A stretch of DNA of 64,000 nt from the NCBI GenBank assembly GCA_934457145.1, contig CAKSHP010000006.1, positions 15,345 through 79,344 on the forward strand, in the 5' to 3' direction. Positions 1 to 9,769 of the stretch are shown in pieces. Each line of letters begins with the position of its first letter. Within the stretch, counting starts at the first letter, position 1. The position numbers were made by a program, and so were the translations under genes. The notes under the pieces were generated by a model. That model saw only the letters and a program-made list of their open reading frames with translations. It searched no databases and was not told the origin of the DNA. The stretch comes from an uncultured Clostridia bacterium. GTDB taxonomy: Bacteria > Bacillota > Clostridia > UBA1381 > UMGS1253.

Positions 1-1
1 C

Positions 2-577
2 GATATGGACGCTTGTCTGGAGAGAGTTGAAAAAAAGCTCGGATATCCCGTGTATGTTAAGCCGGCAAACGCCGGAAGCTCGGTCGGAATATCGAGAGCA
101 ACAAATAAAGACGAACTGAAAGATGCGCTTTTGCTTGCATCAGAGCACGATCGTCAGATTGTTGTTGAACAGGAGGTTTCGGGCAGAGAGGTTGAATGCA
201 GCGTGCTCGGAGGGGACACGGTGCGTGCGGCGGAAGTCGGAGAGATTGTGGCGCCCGGGAGCGGTTTTTATGATTACGATGAAAAATATAAAAAACAGAC
301 TACAAAGCTGATTATTCCCGCAAAGCTTGACGATAAAACCTATCAAAAGGTGAGAAGCGATGCGGTTAAGGCATTTTGCGCGATAGACGGAGCGGGAATT
401 TCAAGAGTTGACTTTTTTGTTCGCAGCTCAGACGGCGAAGTTGTGATAAATGAAATAAACACTATGCCGGGATTTACGTCAATCAGCATGTATCCCAAGC
501 TTTGGCAGGCGGCAGGCAAGGAATATGAAAATCTTTTGGACGATATGATAAATCTGGCATTCGAAAGAAAAAAATAA
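2..577 (+). CDS. ddl: D-alanine--D-alanine ligase, C-terminal part (cut by window edge)
   Basis: ATP-grasp ligase that joins two D-alanines for peptidoglycan precursors in the cytoplasm. Only the C-terminal ~190 residues are in the window; the reading frame is open to the left edge, so the ATG at 5 is internal. Visible are the ATP-grasp segment VKPANAGSSVGISRA and the metal/phosphate-binding motif INEINTMPGFTSISMYPKL typical of Ddl. The stop is TAA at 575-577. murI follows 32 bases later on the same strand, so two cell-wall precursor genes are adjacent. Ddl rather than another ATP-grasp ligase is clear from the NE-NTMPG-FT motif. Confidence 0.93.
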   Translation, partial: DMDACLERVEKKLGYPVYVKPANAGSSVGISRATNKDELKDALLLASEHDRQIVVEQEVSGREVECSVLGGDTVRAAEVGEIVAPGSGFYDYDEKYKKQTTKLIIPAKLDDKTYQKVRSDAVKAFCAIDGAGISRVDFFVRSSDGEVVINEINTMPGFTSISMYPKLWQAAGKEYENLLDDMINLAFERKK

Positions 578-609
578 ATTGAAACAGCATAAAGGCTACG
601 GAGGTTTAA

Positions 610-1422
610 ATGAACGATAAAGCGATCGGAATATTTGATTCGGGACTCGGCGGACTTACATGCGTTAAAGAGGTTATAAGGCTTTTGCCGCATGAAAATA
701 TTATTTATTTCGGCGACACGGGGCGTCTGCCTTACGGTTCGCGTTCGCCGCAGACTCTTTATAAATATGTAACGCAGGATATCCGGTTTTTAAAACAGTT
801 TGACATAAAAATGATTGCAATAGCCTGCGGCACGGCAAGCACCGTTGTTTTGCCGGAAATGGAGGCAGGAGATGTCGGCATACCTATGACGGGTGTGGTT
901 GAAGAAGCGGCAAGAGAAGCAGTCAGGGAAAGCAAAAACAAAAAAATAGGAGTTATTGCAACACAGGCAACTGTGCAAAGCGGCGCTTTTGAAAGAAGAA
1001 TAAAAGCGTTTTGTTCCGATGCGGAGGTTTTCAGCGCAGCGTGTCCGATGTTTGTGCCGCTTGTTGAAAACGGTTATGCCGACACCGAGGTTTCAAACAT
1101 AATTGCAAAAGAATATTTAGAGCCGCTCAAAAAAGAAGGTGTTGACACTTTGATACTCGGCTGCACGCATTACCCTCTTTTGACAAAAACAATAAAAAAT
1201 ATAATGGGAGAAGATGTTTTTCTTATAAGCTCGGGTGAGCAGATGGCAAGATACATAAAAAATTATCTGCAAAAAAATGATATGCTGTCTTCAAAAAAGA
1301 AAGACGGAAGCTGCAACTATTATGTAAGCGATACGACGGACGGGTTTGAAAAGCTCGGAAGCCTGTTTTTGGGCAGAGAGATTAAAGGATTGGTGAAACG
1401 GATTGACATTGAAAAATACTAA
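610..1422 (+). CDS. murI: Glutamate racemase
   Basis: Converts L-glutamate to D-glutamate for peptidoglycan; cytoplasmic. The 270-residue length is normal for the family. The N-terminal IGIFDSGLGG (catalytic-site Asp10) and the two catalytic cysteines, Cys73 in IACGTAST and Cys185 in LGCTHYPLL, are all present. A GGAGG ribosome site lies 6-10 bases before the ATG. The stop TAA (1420-1422) lies inside the next gene, which overlaps by 20 bases, so the two are probably translationally coupled. Confidence 0.96.
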   Translation: MNDKAIGIFDSGLGGLTCVKEVIRLLPHENIIYFGDTGRLPYGSRSPQTLYKYVTQDIRFLKQFDIKMIAIACGTASTVVLPEMEAGDVGIPMTGVVEEAAREAVRESKNKKIGVIATQATVQSGAFERRIKAFCSDAEVFSAACPMFVPLVENGYADTEVSNIIAKEYLEPLKKEGVDTLILGCTHYPLLTKTIKNIMGEDVFLISSGEQMARYIKNYLQKNDMLSSKKKDGSCNYYVSDTTDGFEKLGSLFLGREIKGLVKRIDIEKY

Positions 1423-1855
1423 TGCAAAAATTCGCGTTAAATCGCATATTATAACCGACGGAGAGGGCATGGATTTTGAAACCGTCACCGACGGAAATTT
1501 TTATTTAAAAAACGGAAAGTATTATGTTATGTATGAAGAAAAAGACATGCTGCGGGATTTCGGCAGATGCATAACAACAGTTAAATGCGATTTAAATACC
1601 GTTTATATGAAAAGAAACGGCGCAATCGGCACAAATCTTGAATTTGAAAAAAACAAGACAAACAGAAGTACATATAAATTTGAAATGGGAGTTATAGTTT
1701 TGGAAACCTATACAAAAGAGGTGGAAATTTCGCTTTGCGAGAGCGGAGGAAAAATTAACCTTGAATACGATATTGACATAGGCGGCCAGAAAAGCTATAA
1801 TAAAGTTGAGATTTCGGTTGAAGCGTCAGAAATTAAGGGGGATAAAAATGGCTGA
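1403..1855 (+). CDS. DUF1934 (YwiB-like) protein
   Basis: A 150-residue protein of the DUF1934 family, a small beta-rich, lipocalin-like fold of unknown function. In Bacillus subtilis the homologue ywiB also sits next to argS, and the same order is seen here. No ATG fits: the reading frame starts with TTG at 1403 or TTG at 1409, both inside the end of murI. Conserved-looking features are the GEGMDFETVTDG segment and the beta-strand pattern YYVMYEE. Its stop TGA shares bases with the argS ATG (ATGGCTGA, 1848-1855), which supports coupled translation of murI, this gene and argS. Confidence 0.8.
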   Translation: MTLKNTNAKIRVKSHIITDGEGMDFETVTDGNFYLKNGKYYVMYEEKDMLRDFGRCITTVKCDLNTVYMKRNGAIGTNLEFEKNKTNRSTYKFEMGVIVLETYTKEVEISLCESGGKINLEYDIDIGGQKSYNKVEISVEASEIKGDKNG

Positions 1856-3542
1856 AACAATTATTGAAAAGCTTAAAAATAATCTTTGCGCCGTGATTAA
1901 AAATGCTTATGATAAGGCAGTTGACGACGGAGAGCTTATAAAAACTCAGGAAATTACAATAAATTTGGAGGAACCGCGCGAAAAGGCAAACGGCGATTAT
2001 TCAACAAATATTGCAATGCTTTTGGCAAAACCTCAAAGAAAAGCGCCGAGAATTATTGCCGAGGCAATAGTTAAAAATATTGAAAAAGGTGGTATTATAG
2101 AAAAATGTGAGGTTGCGGGAGCAGGGTTTATTAATTTTTATTTAAACAACTCCTGGCTTTGGCCGGTTATGAAAGAAATTGAAATTCAAAAAGAAAATTT
2201 CGGCAAGGTTAATATAGGAAAAAATCAAAAATATATGGTTGAGTTTGTTTCTGCAAATCCGACGGGGCCTATGCACATGGGAAACGCGAGAGGCGGAGCG
2301 CTCGGCGATTGTCTGGCAGAGCTTTTAAAGTGGGCAGGATATGACGTAACCCGCGAATTTTATATAAACGATGCCGGAAACCAGATAGAAAAGTTTGCAA
2401 ATTCACTGGAGGCAAGGTATTTGCAGATTTATTTGGGCGAAGATAAGGTTGAATTTCCCGAAGACGGCTATCAGGGCGATGATATAAAGGTTCATGCAAA
2501 AGAGTTTTCAAAAATTCACAAAGACGAGTATGTTAACAAAACATCGCAGGAGCGCCGCGACGCGCTTGTAGACTATGCTCTTGAAAAAAATATAACCGCG
2601 CTCAAAACCGACCTTGAACACTACAGAATTTTTTATGATGTGTGGTTCAGAGAAAGTACGCTTCATGAAAGCGGAGCGGTAAAAGAGGTTATTGAGCTTT
2701 TCAAAAAGAGCGGACATACATATGAAAAGGACGGCGCGCTTTGGTTTAAATCAACTGATTTCGGCGAGGAAAAGGACAACGTATTGGTTCGTGCAAACGG
2801 TATACCGACTTATTTTGCAGCCGATGTTGCGTATCACAGAAATAAAATCGAAACAAGAGGTTTTGACAAGGTTATAGACATTTGGGGAGCGGATCACTAT
2901 GGCCATGTGGCAAGAATGAAAAATGCTCTTTATGCGCTCGGGATTGATAAAAATAAACTCGATGTTATAATTATGCAGCTTGTGCGCCTTATGCAGGACG
3001 GCGAAATTGTCAGAATGTCTAAGCGCACGGGAAAGGCCGTAACGCTTAATGACCTTCTTGAAGACACAAGCATTGACGCTGCGAGATTTTTCTTTAATAT
3101 GCGCCAGGCAGACAGCCATATGGTGTTTGATTTGGATTTGGCAGTGGAGCAGTCGAGCGAAAATCCGGTTTACTATGTTCAGTATGCCCATGCGAGAATG
3201 TGCTCGATATTAAACCTCATAAAGCAGGACGGATACGATGTGCAAAATTATGATTCGCTTGATGTGTCACAGCTAAATGCGCCTCAGGAAATTGAGCTTT
3301 TAAAGAAACTTTCTCAGCTGCCTGAGGAGATAAAAGCGGCGGCTTTGGCATATGAACCGAGCAGAATAACAAGATACTGTGTTGACCTTGCGGCGCTTTT
3401 CCATGCGTTTTACAATGCGTGTCATGTCCGTGTTGAAAACAGGGCGCTTGCGCTTGCAAGAATAAAGCTTGTTGACAGCACAAGAATAGTTTTAAAAAAC
3501 GTGCTTTCGATGCTGTCTATCGGTGCACCTGCAAAAATGTAG
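1848..3542 (+). CDS. argS: Arginyl-tRNA synthetase
   Basis: Class I aminoacyl-tRNA synthetase charging tRNA-Arg with arginine. 564 residues, normal length. The start ATG at 1848 has AAGGGGG just upstream; an in-frame upstream ATG at 1806 lies inside the DUF1934 gene and lacks a site. The N-terminal Arg_tRNA_synt_N domain is followed by the HIGH signature variant HMGN in NPTGPMHMGNARGG, the KMSK-like loop VRMSKRTGKAV, and the C-terminal DALR anticodon-binding domain ending APAKM. Confidence 0.97.
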   Translation: MAETIIEKLKNNLCAVIKNAYDKAVDDGELIKTQEITINLEEPREKANGDYSTNIAMLLAKPQRKAPRIIAEAIVKNIEKGGIIEKCEVAGAGFINFYLNNSWLWPVMKEIEIQKENFGKVNIGKNQKYMVEFVSANPTGPMHMGNARGGALGDCLAELLKWAGYDVTREFYINDAGNQIEKFANSLEARYLQIYLGEDKVEFPEDGYQGDDIKVHAKEFSKIHKDEYVNKTSQERRDALVDYALEKNITALKTDLEHYRIFYDVWFRESTLHESGAVKEVIELFKKSGHTYEKDGALWFKSTDFGEEKDNVLVRANGIPTYFAADVAYHRNKIETRGFDKVIDIWGADHYGHVARMKNALYALGIDKNKLDVIIMQLVRLMQDGEIVRMSKRTGKAVTLNDLLEDTSIDAARFFFNMRQADSHMVFDLDLAVEQSSENPVYYVQYAHARMCSILNLIKQDGYDVQNYDSLDVSQLNAPQEIELLKKLSQLPEEIKAAALAYEPSRITRYCVDLAALFHAFYNACHVRVENRALALARIKLVDSTRIVLKNVLSMLSIGAPAKM

Positions 3543-3644
3543 TAAAAAAATAAAGGGGAAACGGGGATTTAATAGTTTTCAAGTAAATCAAAATGCGGTT
3601 TAAAATTTATTTTAGAAGCATTTTGAGGAAAGCGAGAGTGAAAA

Positions 3645-5084
3645 ATGAAAATTTTAAAAAGATGTTTGGTGTTAACGGTTGCGCTTGCGGTTTTAATTTC
3701 GGGCAGCGTTTTTGCTGACAGCAAGGTTATAACTGCGGGCAATGAGGCAAAGTTTTTTGACGCAGTGGCAACGGAAATTCCCGATTTTTATCAGTTTGAT
3801 ATGGACAAGCAGGAGCTTATAGAGCGCACAGTTCGCACGCTTCTTAACGAAAATCCGGAAATGCTTGACACATTTTTGGCAGCCCTGTTTGACAGCTTAG
3901 ATGATTATTCCGAGTTTTACACGCCGGAGGAATATGAAGAAATTTCAAGATTTTATGAAAATGTTACCGGCGGTATAGGTGTGAGCGTGAGCAAAAAGGG
4001 CAGATATGTTGAAGTTGCAAGCACTCTTGACGACGGCAGCGCAAAAAAAGCGGGCATAATTGCGGGCGACAAAATTTTTGCTGTTGACGGCGAAGAAATG
4101 ACGGACAAGCCTTTAGATTATGTTACAAGCAAAATGAAAGGCGAGATAGGAACAAAGGTTAATATAACTATTTTAAGAGACGATAAAAAGATAGAATTTA
4201 AGCTTGAAAGATGTGTTTTAAAGCTTGAAAGCGTTTACAGCGCCAAACTTACCGACAAATTAGGCTATATACAGATAACTCAGTTTGTAAACGATACGGC
4301 GTCTGAATTTAAAACTGCGCTTGATGAAATGGACAAGGCAGGTATAACGGATATTATAATTGATTTGAGAAACAATACGGGCGGTCTTGTGAGCGGTGCG
4401 GTTGATATTGCAAAGCTGCTTGTGCCTGAGGGAACAATTATAACTCATCATATGAAATATAAAGATACGTACACAACACATACCTCAGAGCTTAAAGAGA
4501 AAAAATATAACCTTGTGACTTTGGTAAACGAATACACTGCAAGCTCTTCGGAAATTCTTGCAAGTGCGCTTTCGGAGTCCAAAGCTTCCGTGCTTGTCGG
4601 AAATCAGACATACGGAAAGGCTGTGACGCAAAATATATTGGGGCTCTACGGCGGACGCGCCTGCAAGATCACGACGGGCGAGTATTTTACAAGAAACGGC
4701 AACAGTATAAACAAAGTCGGAATAATACCGGACTACACCGTTGAAAACAAAACTCTTCCTTTGTCGCAGACAACCGTTAAAAAATTTGTATACAATGCCG
4801 CAGGCTACAAAGCCGGTGATAACTCGGAGGGCGTTAAATGCTTAAACCAGAGACTGGCTGTGCTGGGGTATTCGGTAAGCGGCAGCGAATACGGCGAAGA
4901 TACTGTGTCGGCAGTAAAGAGTTTTCAGGCGGAAAACGGCATTGAGCCGACGGGAATATGCGATATTGTTACTCAGACATATATTGTGAGCCTTTCTAAC
5001 GAAAAGAACATATATATTGATATGCAGCTTAAAAAAGCGCTTGATCTTATGAATTCGGATTACGAAATATATCTTGAAAAATAA
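3645..5084 (+). CDS. Secreted S41 (C-terminal processing) protease with PDZ and peptidoglycan-binding domains
   Basis: Exported serine protease of the CtpA/CtpB type. It has a signal peptide at residues 1-25 (hydrophobic core, FADS cleavage region), a PDZ domain at about 95-185, the S41 catalytic domain at about 200-370 and a PG_binding_1 domain at about 395-450. The expected Ser-Lys dyad is visible: Ser300 in NEYTASSSEIL and Lys325 in QTYGKAVTQ, 25 residues apart as in CtpB. The substrate is unknown; the cell-wall-binding tail places it at the envelope. It follows argS after 102 bases and is closed by the terminator at 5113. Confidence 0.92.
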   Translation: MKILKRCLVLTVALAVLISGSVFADSKVITAGNEAKFFDAVATEIPDFYQFDMDKQELIERTVRTLLNENPEMLDTFLAALFDSLDDYSEFYTPEEYEEISRFYENVTGGIGVSVSKKGRYVEVASTLDDGSAKKAGIIAGDKIFAVDGEEMTDKPLDYVTSKMKGEIGTKVNITILRDDKKIEFKLERCVLKLESVYSAKLTDKLGYIQITQFVNDTASEFKTALDEMDKAGITDIIIDLRNNTGGLVSGAVDIAKLLVPEGTIITHHMKYKDTYTTHTSELKEKKYNLVTLVNEYTASSSEILASALSESKASVLVGNQTYGKAVTQNILGLYGGRACKITTGEYFTRNGNSINKVGIIPDYTVENKTLPLSQTTVKKFVYNAAGYKAGDNSEGVKCLNQRLAVLGYSVSGSEYGEDTVSAVKSFQAENGIEPTGICDIVTQTYIVSLSNEKNIYIDMQLKKALDLMNSDYEIYLEK

Positions 5085-5112
5085 AAAGCGTTTGTAAAAT
5101 GTTTAAATAAAA

Positions 5113-5155
5113 AAAATCATCTTAGACCGGTAATTGATCTCAGATGATTTTTTTT
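5113..5155. terminator. Bidirectional intrinsic terminator
   Basis: AAATCATCT (5114-5122) pairs with AGATGATTT (5142-5150), flanked by A-run and T-run. It lies between the convergent S41 protease (+) and glycosidase-like gene (-) and can serve both. Confidence 0.75.
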
Positions 5156-5178
5156 ATTGTTTAAAGCACATAATTATA

Positions 5179-7146
5179 TTAATATTCCAGAACAACCATC
5201 TGATGGCATTCAAATTTGTCAACGTGGTATGAAAGAATGTTTTCGTTTTGCGTAAACGGTATTTTTATGTTTTGCGGCGCAAGGTACACATTTTTAATTT
5301 TTTCTTTCACGGTAAGGCTTACGTCTGTTTCATAAACGGGAAGAATATCTTCTATTATTTCAACACCGTTTCCGCGTTTAACGGGCGATGCATATAAAAG
5401 ATGGTTTACATATCTGTTTTCGTTTTCCTGGCGCATAAGCGTTACAACTGCCTGAGCGCCGAGGTTTGAAGAAAAGATTTTCTTTTTGCCCAAAAGACGG
5501 TCCAATGCATACAAAACGGTTTCTTTTGCTATAAGGCTGCCGTGCGTTGCGTATTCACTGAATATTTCCCAAGCTATGTATATGCCGTCTTTTCCTTCGG
5601 TTATGCCGCTGCCCGGATATGAAGAGCTGTTCGGAGCGTGTTTGTGCGAGGAAAAATGCTCAAAGGTTCTGTTAAAGTAAGGCGCTTCAAGCTTTGCAAG
5701 TTCTTTTCCCGTGCAGGAAACATCGGAAGCGTTTGCATAAATAACATATGAAGCATCGTAAAGATTATTTAAATTTAAGCCCTCTGCTTTAAGGTATGTG
5801 GGGTTAAATTCGCTTGCACCTTTATATTTTGCTCCCAAATCGTAAATAAACGAATTGTTTTTATCAAGCGCCGAGGTTCCGGTTGCCAAAATTTTGCCGC
5901 CGTTTTTAACAAATGCGTCCACTTTGTTTTTTATTCTTTCTGATAAATGAGCATTGTCGCCCAAAATTATCACATCATAGTCAGAATAATCATCATCGCC
6001 GTCAACAACATCAAACATATATTTTCCCTCAAGCAGCATGCGTACTGCTCCTGCGGCCGTGTTTGAACATCTGTTGCCTGTATCGTGCGAGTCGTCTTCG
6101 TTTTCAAGAGCTTCCGGAGAAAGAAGAGCAACTTGAGTTATCGGTGTAACGTTATCAAGCCAGGGTTCTTTTTCTTCAATTTCTTTATACGCTGCGCCGA
6201 TTGTGTTATAAGTTGCCATATCCATTAATCCACAGGGGTGCATTTGGTCACCGACTGAAATTTTTGCGCCGTTTGCCGCGGAAAGCGCCGCCTCATAGCG
6301 CAGTGCGTTTTTATGTTTAAACCCGCCGAATTCGCCCCATGACTCATGAAATTTTCCGGTCATGCCCAAAAAGTCCATACCGAGACTTTGAACGTATCTT
6401 GCCGAAAGCGGAAAATGGTCATAACCCCAGCCGCCTGTCGGGAGAGATTCGAGCTCTAAGTGTGTGTTCATAAATGCAAGGTCGCGTCTGCCGTGGCGGA
6501 TATGTCCGCCGTTATGGAAAACGTTAAGCCCGGGTTTTACGCTGTCAATCGTTTCGCGGACGCGGCGGGTGTAGTTTGCATAAACTCTTTCGCCGAGTTC
6601 TGCTATATTTTTTTCGTCAAACGGATTCTTGCCCTCCTTTTCGAGGGTTTCGCGGCAGTATTTGCAGCAGCATCTTCTGACGCCGACAATATCTAAAAAT
6701 ATGCCGTCGGCATCATATAACTCGCACACTTCTTTTATTTGTGCCAGAAGATAGTCGAGATACGGCGTGTTCATGCAAAGAAGATGGTATCCCGGTTTGT
6801 TAAAGCCGTGCGCCGGCGCATCGTTTTCGTCGCGGTTTAGCCATTCGGGGTGGGCTTTGGCTGTTTTTTCGTCAAGCCCCGCCGAGAGATAAACCGGAGT
6901 TTTAACGCCTATTTCGTGTGCCGCTTCAATCTGCGCGCCCAAAAGGTCAAACTTAAGATTAGGATGCATTATGTTTGCCTTGCTCGGATGGTATGCCCAG
7001 CCGTGGTGGCATTTTGAAAACACGGTTATTGAATTAACGTGTCCTGCCTTAAGCGCTTTTTGAAACTGTTCTTTTGAAAAAGCGGCGCCTATGCCGTCAA
7101 TTTTTTCGCTTGTGTGAAAATCAAGATGTACTTGTCTGAAATTCAT
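5179..7146 (-). CDS. Putative glycoside hydrolase (GHL6-like TIM barrel with beta-galactosidase-type middle domain)
   Basis: A 655-residue cytoplasmic protein with no signal peptide. The N-terminus (RQVHLDFHTSE, then VNSITVFSKCHHGWAYHP) and a barrel with DADGIFLDIVG near residue 150 resemble the hypothetical glycosyl hydrolase family 6 (GHL6) group. A middle region around residues 340-470 (GKYMFDVVDGDDDYSDYDVIILGDN, shown here in part as a Rossmann-like strand pattern) resembles the GH42 trimerisation domain. A CxxC-rich patch, RRCCCKYCRETLEKEG, lies near residue 160. The ribosome site AAGGAG precedes the ATG. The substrate cannot be told from sequence; the annotation of a glycosidase is family-based inference. 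Confidence 0.7.
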   Translation of the reverse strand: MNFRQVHLDFHTSEKIDGIGAAFSKEQFQKALKAGHVNSITVFSKCHHGWAYHPSKANIMHPNLKFDLLGAQIEAAHEIGVKTPVYLSAGLDEKTAKAHPEWLNRDENDAPAHGFNKPGYHLLCMNTPYLDYLLAQIKEVCELYDADGIFLDIVGVRRCCCKYCRETLEKEGKNPFDEKNIAELGERVYANYTRRVRETIDSVKPGLNVFHNGGHIRHGRRDLAFMNTHLELESLPTGGWGYDHFPLSARYVQSLGMDFLGMTGKFHESWGEFGGFKHKNALRYEAALSAANGAKISVGDQMHPCGLMDMATYNTIGAAYKEIEEKEPWLDNVTPITQVALLSPEALENEDDSHDTGNRCSNTAAGAVRMLLEGKYMFDVVDGDDDYSDYDVIILGDNAHLSERIKNKVDAFVKNGGKILATGTSALDKNNSFIYDLGAKYKGASEFNPTYLKAEGLNLNNLYDASYVIYANASDVSCTGKELAKLEAPYFNRTFEHFSSHKHAPNSSSYPGSGITEGKDGIYIAWEIFSEYATHGSLIAKETVLYALDRLLGKKKIFSSNLGAQAVVTLMRQENENRYVNHLLYASPVKRGNGVEIIEDILPVYETDVSLTVKEKIKNVYLAPQNIKIPFTQNENILSYHVDKFECHQMVVLEY

Positions 7147-7181
7147 TATATCAAAACTCCTTTAACTTTATTGTTTTATAC

Positions 7182-7210
7182 AGTATAACACATAAAACAA
7201 CAAAAATCAA
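7182..7210 (-). promoter_or_regulatory. Promoter of the GHL6-like gene
   Basis: Reading the minus strand, TTGATT (7205-7210) and TATACT (7182-7187) are separated by exactly 17 bases and lie 36 bases before the start codon. Confidence 0.6.
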
Positions 7211-7244
7211 TACAAAATAACATATTGTTTCATAAAAACTCAAA

Positions 7245-7291
7245 ATACTATATATTGTGTTTAAAAAAAATTAAAACACAATATATTAGTC
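7245..7291. promoter_or_regulatory. Pair of upstream NrdR boxes
   Basis: ATACTATATATTGTGT (7245-7260) matches the NrdR-box consensus ACACWATATATWGTGT at 15 of 16 positions. A second, weaker box ACACAATATATTAGTC (7276-7291) starts 31 bases later, the spacing expected for NrdR bound on one face of the helix. The pair lies about 130-180 bases upstream of the nrdD -35 element. Confidence 0.7.
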
Positions 7292-7422
7292 TGAAGAAAT
7301 GTAATTTGACAGGTGTAACAAAAAAGAGAGGGCAAATTTGTGCGTTATGCTAAAAAAAGATGAAATAAAATGGAAAAGCGAAAAATTTATATATTTAAAA
7401 ATGTGAAAAGGTTAAAAAGCTA

Positions 7423-7460
7423 TTGACAACACAGTTTCATAGTGCTACAATATGTAGTGT
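7423..7460 (+). promoter_or_regulatory. nrdD promoter with NrdR box over the -10
   Basis: TTGACA (7423-7428), a 17-base spacer and TACAAT (7446-7451) form a strong promoter. The -10 lies inside CTACAATATGTAGTGT (7445-7460), which matches the NrdR-box consensus at 13 of 16 positions, so bound NrdR would block polymerase directly. Confidence 0.8.
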
Positions 7461-7552
7461 ACCGTTTGAGAATAAACTGAAATTTACATATATATTGTAT
7501 ATAACATATGATTAATACATATGTGTACAAACGAAAGGAGAAGGGGGATAAA

Positions 7553-9769
7553 ATGGTATCGGCAATAAGAAAAAGAGACGGAAGAATTGAAAACTTTGAC
7601 AGCGAAAAGATAGTAAATGCAATTTTAAAGGCTATGAATCACAACTTTATAAGCGATGTGCCGTTTGCAAAGGAGGTTGCCAAAGAGATTGAAGAAGCGG
7701 ACGTTGAAGTGATTGAAATTGAGGAAGTACAAAATATGGTGGAGCGCGCGCTCATGAAATCGCGCTATGCAGATGTTGCAAAAGACTATATATTGTACAG
7801 AGAAAAAAGAAACATTGCCCGCGGCAGAAAAACATATGAAATGTATATGGGTATAGTAAACACAATTGCAAACGACATTACCCGCGAAAATGCAAACATG
7901 AATGTTGAAACGCCCGCAGGAATGATGATGAAGTTTGCAAGCGAAACATCAAAGCCGTTTGTTATGGATATGCTTTTGTCGCAAACGTCTAAAGATTATA
8001 TAAAATCGAATTATCTTCATGTTCACGATGCGGATTATTATCCGACAAAATCGCTTACGTGCCTGCAACATCCGCTCGACCGCATTTTAGAGCATGGCTT
8101 TAAAGCGGGACACGGTTCTTCAAGACCGGCAAAGAGAATTGAAACTGCTGCAATTATAGCGTGTATTTCAATGGAGGCTGTGCAAAACGAGATGCACGGC
8201 GGTCAGGCAATTCCGGCATTTGATTTTTATCTTGCGCCGTATGTCCGCTATTCTTTTATAGAAGAGCTTGAAAAGCTTGAAAAGCTCACGGGCAGAGATC
8301 TTAGCGAGTATAAAAACAAGCAGTTTGATGATTATGAAATAACCGACCTTGACGGAATTGAGGGCGATGAAAGACTGTTTCGCCATGCAGTGAACCAAAC
8401 GGTTAACCGCGTTCATCAGGCGATGGAGTCGTTTATTCATAATATGAACACGATTCATTCAAGAGGCGGAAATCAGGTTGTATTTTCTTCTATTAATTAC
8501 GGAACCGATACTTCTGCTGAAGGCAGATGCATCATACGCGAGATATTAAAATCTACCTACAGAGGCGTCGGCAACGGTGAAACACCGATATTTCCGATTC
8601 AGATATGGAAGAAAAAGAGGGGCGTAAGCTATTTGCCGGAGGACAGAAACTATGATTTGTATAAGCTGGCATGCAAGGTTACGGCAAGAAGATTTTTCCC
8701 GAACTTTTTAAATCTTGATGCAACATTTAACCAGGATGAGCTTTGGGACAAAAATGATCCGAAAAGATATATTCACGAGGTTGCAACAATGGGCTGCCGT
8801 ACAAGGGTGTACGGAAACCGTTTCGGTATGAAAACAAGCGTTGGCAGAGGTAACTTGTCATTTTCAACAATAAATATAGTAAGAATTGCGCTTGAATGCA
8901 GAGAAATTAAAGATTATAACGAAAGAATAGACGCATTTTACAAAAAGCTTTATAAATGCATAGATGTTGCCGCAGAGCAGCTCTATGACCGTTACACTTT
9001 CCAGAGAACGGCGCTTAAAAAGCAGTTCCCGCTTCTTATGAGCGGCATGTGGGAGGGAAGCGAAAACGTCGGAGCAAACGATAAAGTGGGCGATTTGTTG
9101 AAAACAGGAACGCTTTCCATAGGCTTTATCGGTCTTGCAGAGGCATTAATCGCACTTACCGGCAAGCATCACGGCGAAAGCGAGGAAAGCCAGAAGCTCG
9201 GTATTGAGATTGTAACGGCAATGCGCCGCAGAATTGATGAAATTGCAGATGAAAAAGATTTAAACTACACGCTTTTGGCAACTCCTGCGGAAGGTCTTTC
9301 CGGAAAGTTTACAAAGCGTGACCGCGAAACATTCGGTGAGATAGAAAATATTACAGATAAAGAATATTACACAAACAGCTCGCATGTTCCGGTTTGGTAT
9401 AAGTGCAGCGTTGAGCATAAAGCAAAGGTTGAAGGTCCTTATCACGACCTTGAAAACGCCGGACATATTTTCTATGTTGAGCTTGACGGCGACGCAACGC
9501 ATAATCCGGAATGTATAATGCAGACAGTTGATTTGATGGATAAATACAATATCGGTTACGGCAGCGTTAACCATACACGTAACAGATGCTTAGACTGCGG
9601 TTTTGAAAATTCGGACGCAGACTTTGAAAAATGCCCGCAGTGCGGCAGCACGAATGTTGACATTATCCAGAGAATTACCGGTTACCTTGTCGGCAGCGTT
9701 AACAGCTGGAACAGTGCAAAACAGGCTGAATTGAGGGATAGAGTAACTCATGACACAAAACAGCATTAA
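7553..9769 (+). CDS. nrdD: Anaerobic ribonucleoside-triphosphate reductase
   Basis: Oxygen-sensitive class III reductase that makes dNTPs from NTPs using a glycyl radical. 738 residues from the ATG at 7553, which has a GGAGAAGGGGG ribosome site; an upstream in-frame ATG at 7508 lacks one. Visible are an N-terminal ATP-cone (IRKRDGRIENFDSEKI), the zinc-binding CLDCGFEN...CPQCG near the C-terminus and the glycyl-radical loop RITGYLVGSVNSW. It overlaps nrdG by 20 bases. Regulation by NrdR is supported by three boxes upstream. Confidence 0.97.
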   Translation: MVSAIRKRDGRIENFDSEKIVNAILKAMNHNFISDVPFAKEVAKEIEEADVEVIEIEEVQNMVERALMKSRYADVAKDYILYREKRNIARGRKTYEMYMGIVNTIANDITRENANMNVETPAGMMMKFASETSKPFVMDMLLSQTSKDYIKSNYLHVHDADYYPTKSLTCLQHPLDRILEHGFKAGHGSSRPAKRIETAAIIACISMEAVQNEMHGGQAIPAFDFYLAPYVRYSFIEELEKLEKLTGRDLSEYKNKQFDDYEITDLDGIEGDERLFRHAVNQTVNRVHQAMESFIHNMNTIHSRGGNQVVFSSINYGTDTSAEGRCIIREILKSTYRGVGNGETPIFPIQIWKKKRGVSYLPEDRNYDLYKLACKVTARRFFPNFLNLDATFNQDELWDKNDPKRYIHEVATMGCRTRVYGNRFGMKTSVGRGNLSFSTINIVRIALECREIKDYNERIDAFYKKLYKCIDVAAEQLYDRYTFQRTALKKQFPLLMSGMWEGSENVGANDKVGDLLKTGTLSIGFIGLAEALIALTGKHHGESEESQKLGIEIVTAMRRRIDEIADEKDLNYTLLATPAEGLSGKFTKRDRETFGEIENITDKEYYTNSSHVPVWYKCSVEHKAKVEGPYHDLENAGHIFYVELDGDATHNPECIMQTVDLMDKYNIGYGSVNHTRNRCLDCGFENSDADFEKCPQCGSTNVDIIQRITGYLVGSVNSWNSAKQAELRDRVTHDTKQH

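Noticed and set aside
7306..7350. Extra promoter starting with TTGACA at 7306
   Set aside because: No -10-like sequence at 16-18 bases downstream.
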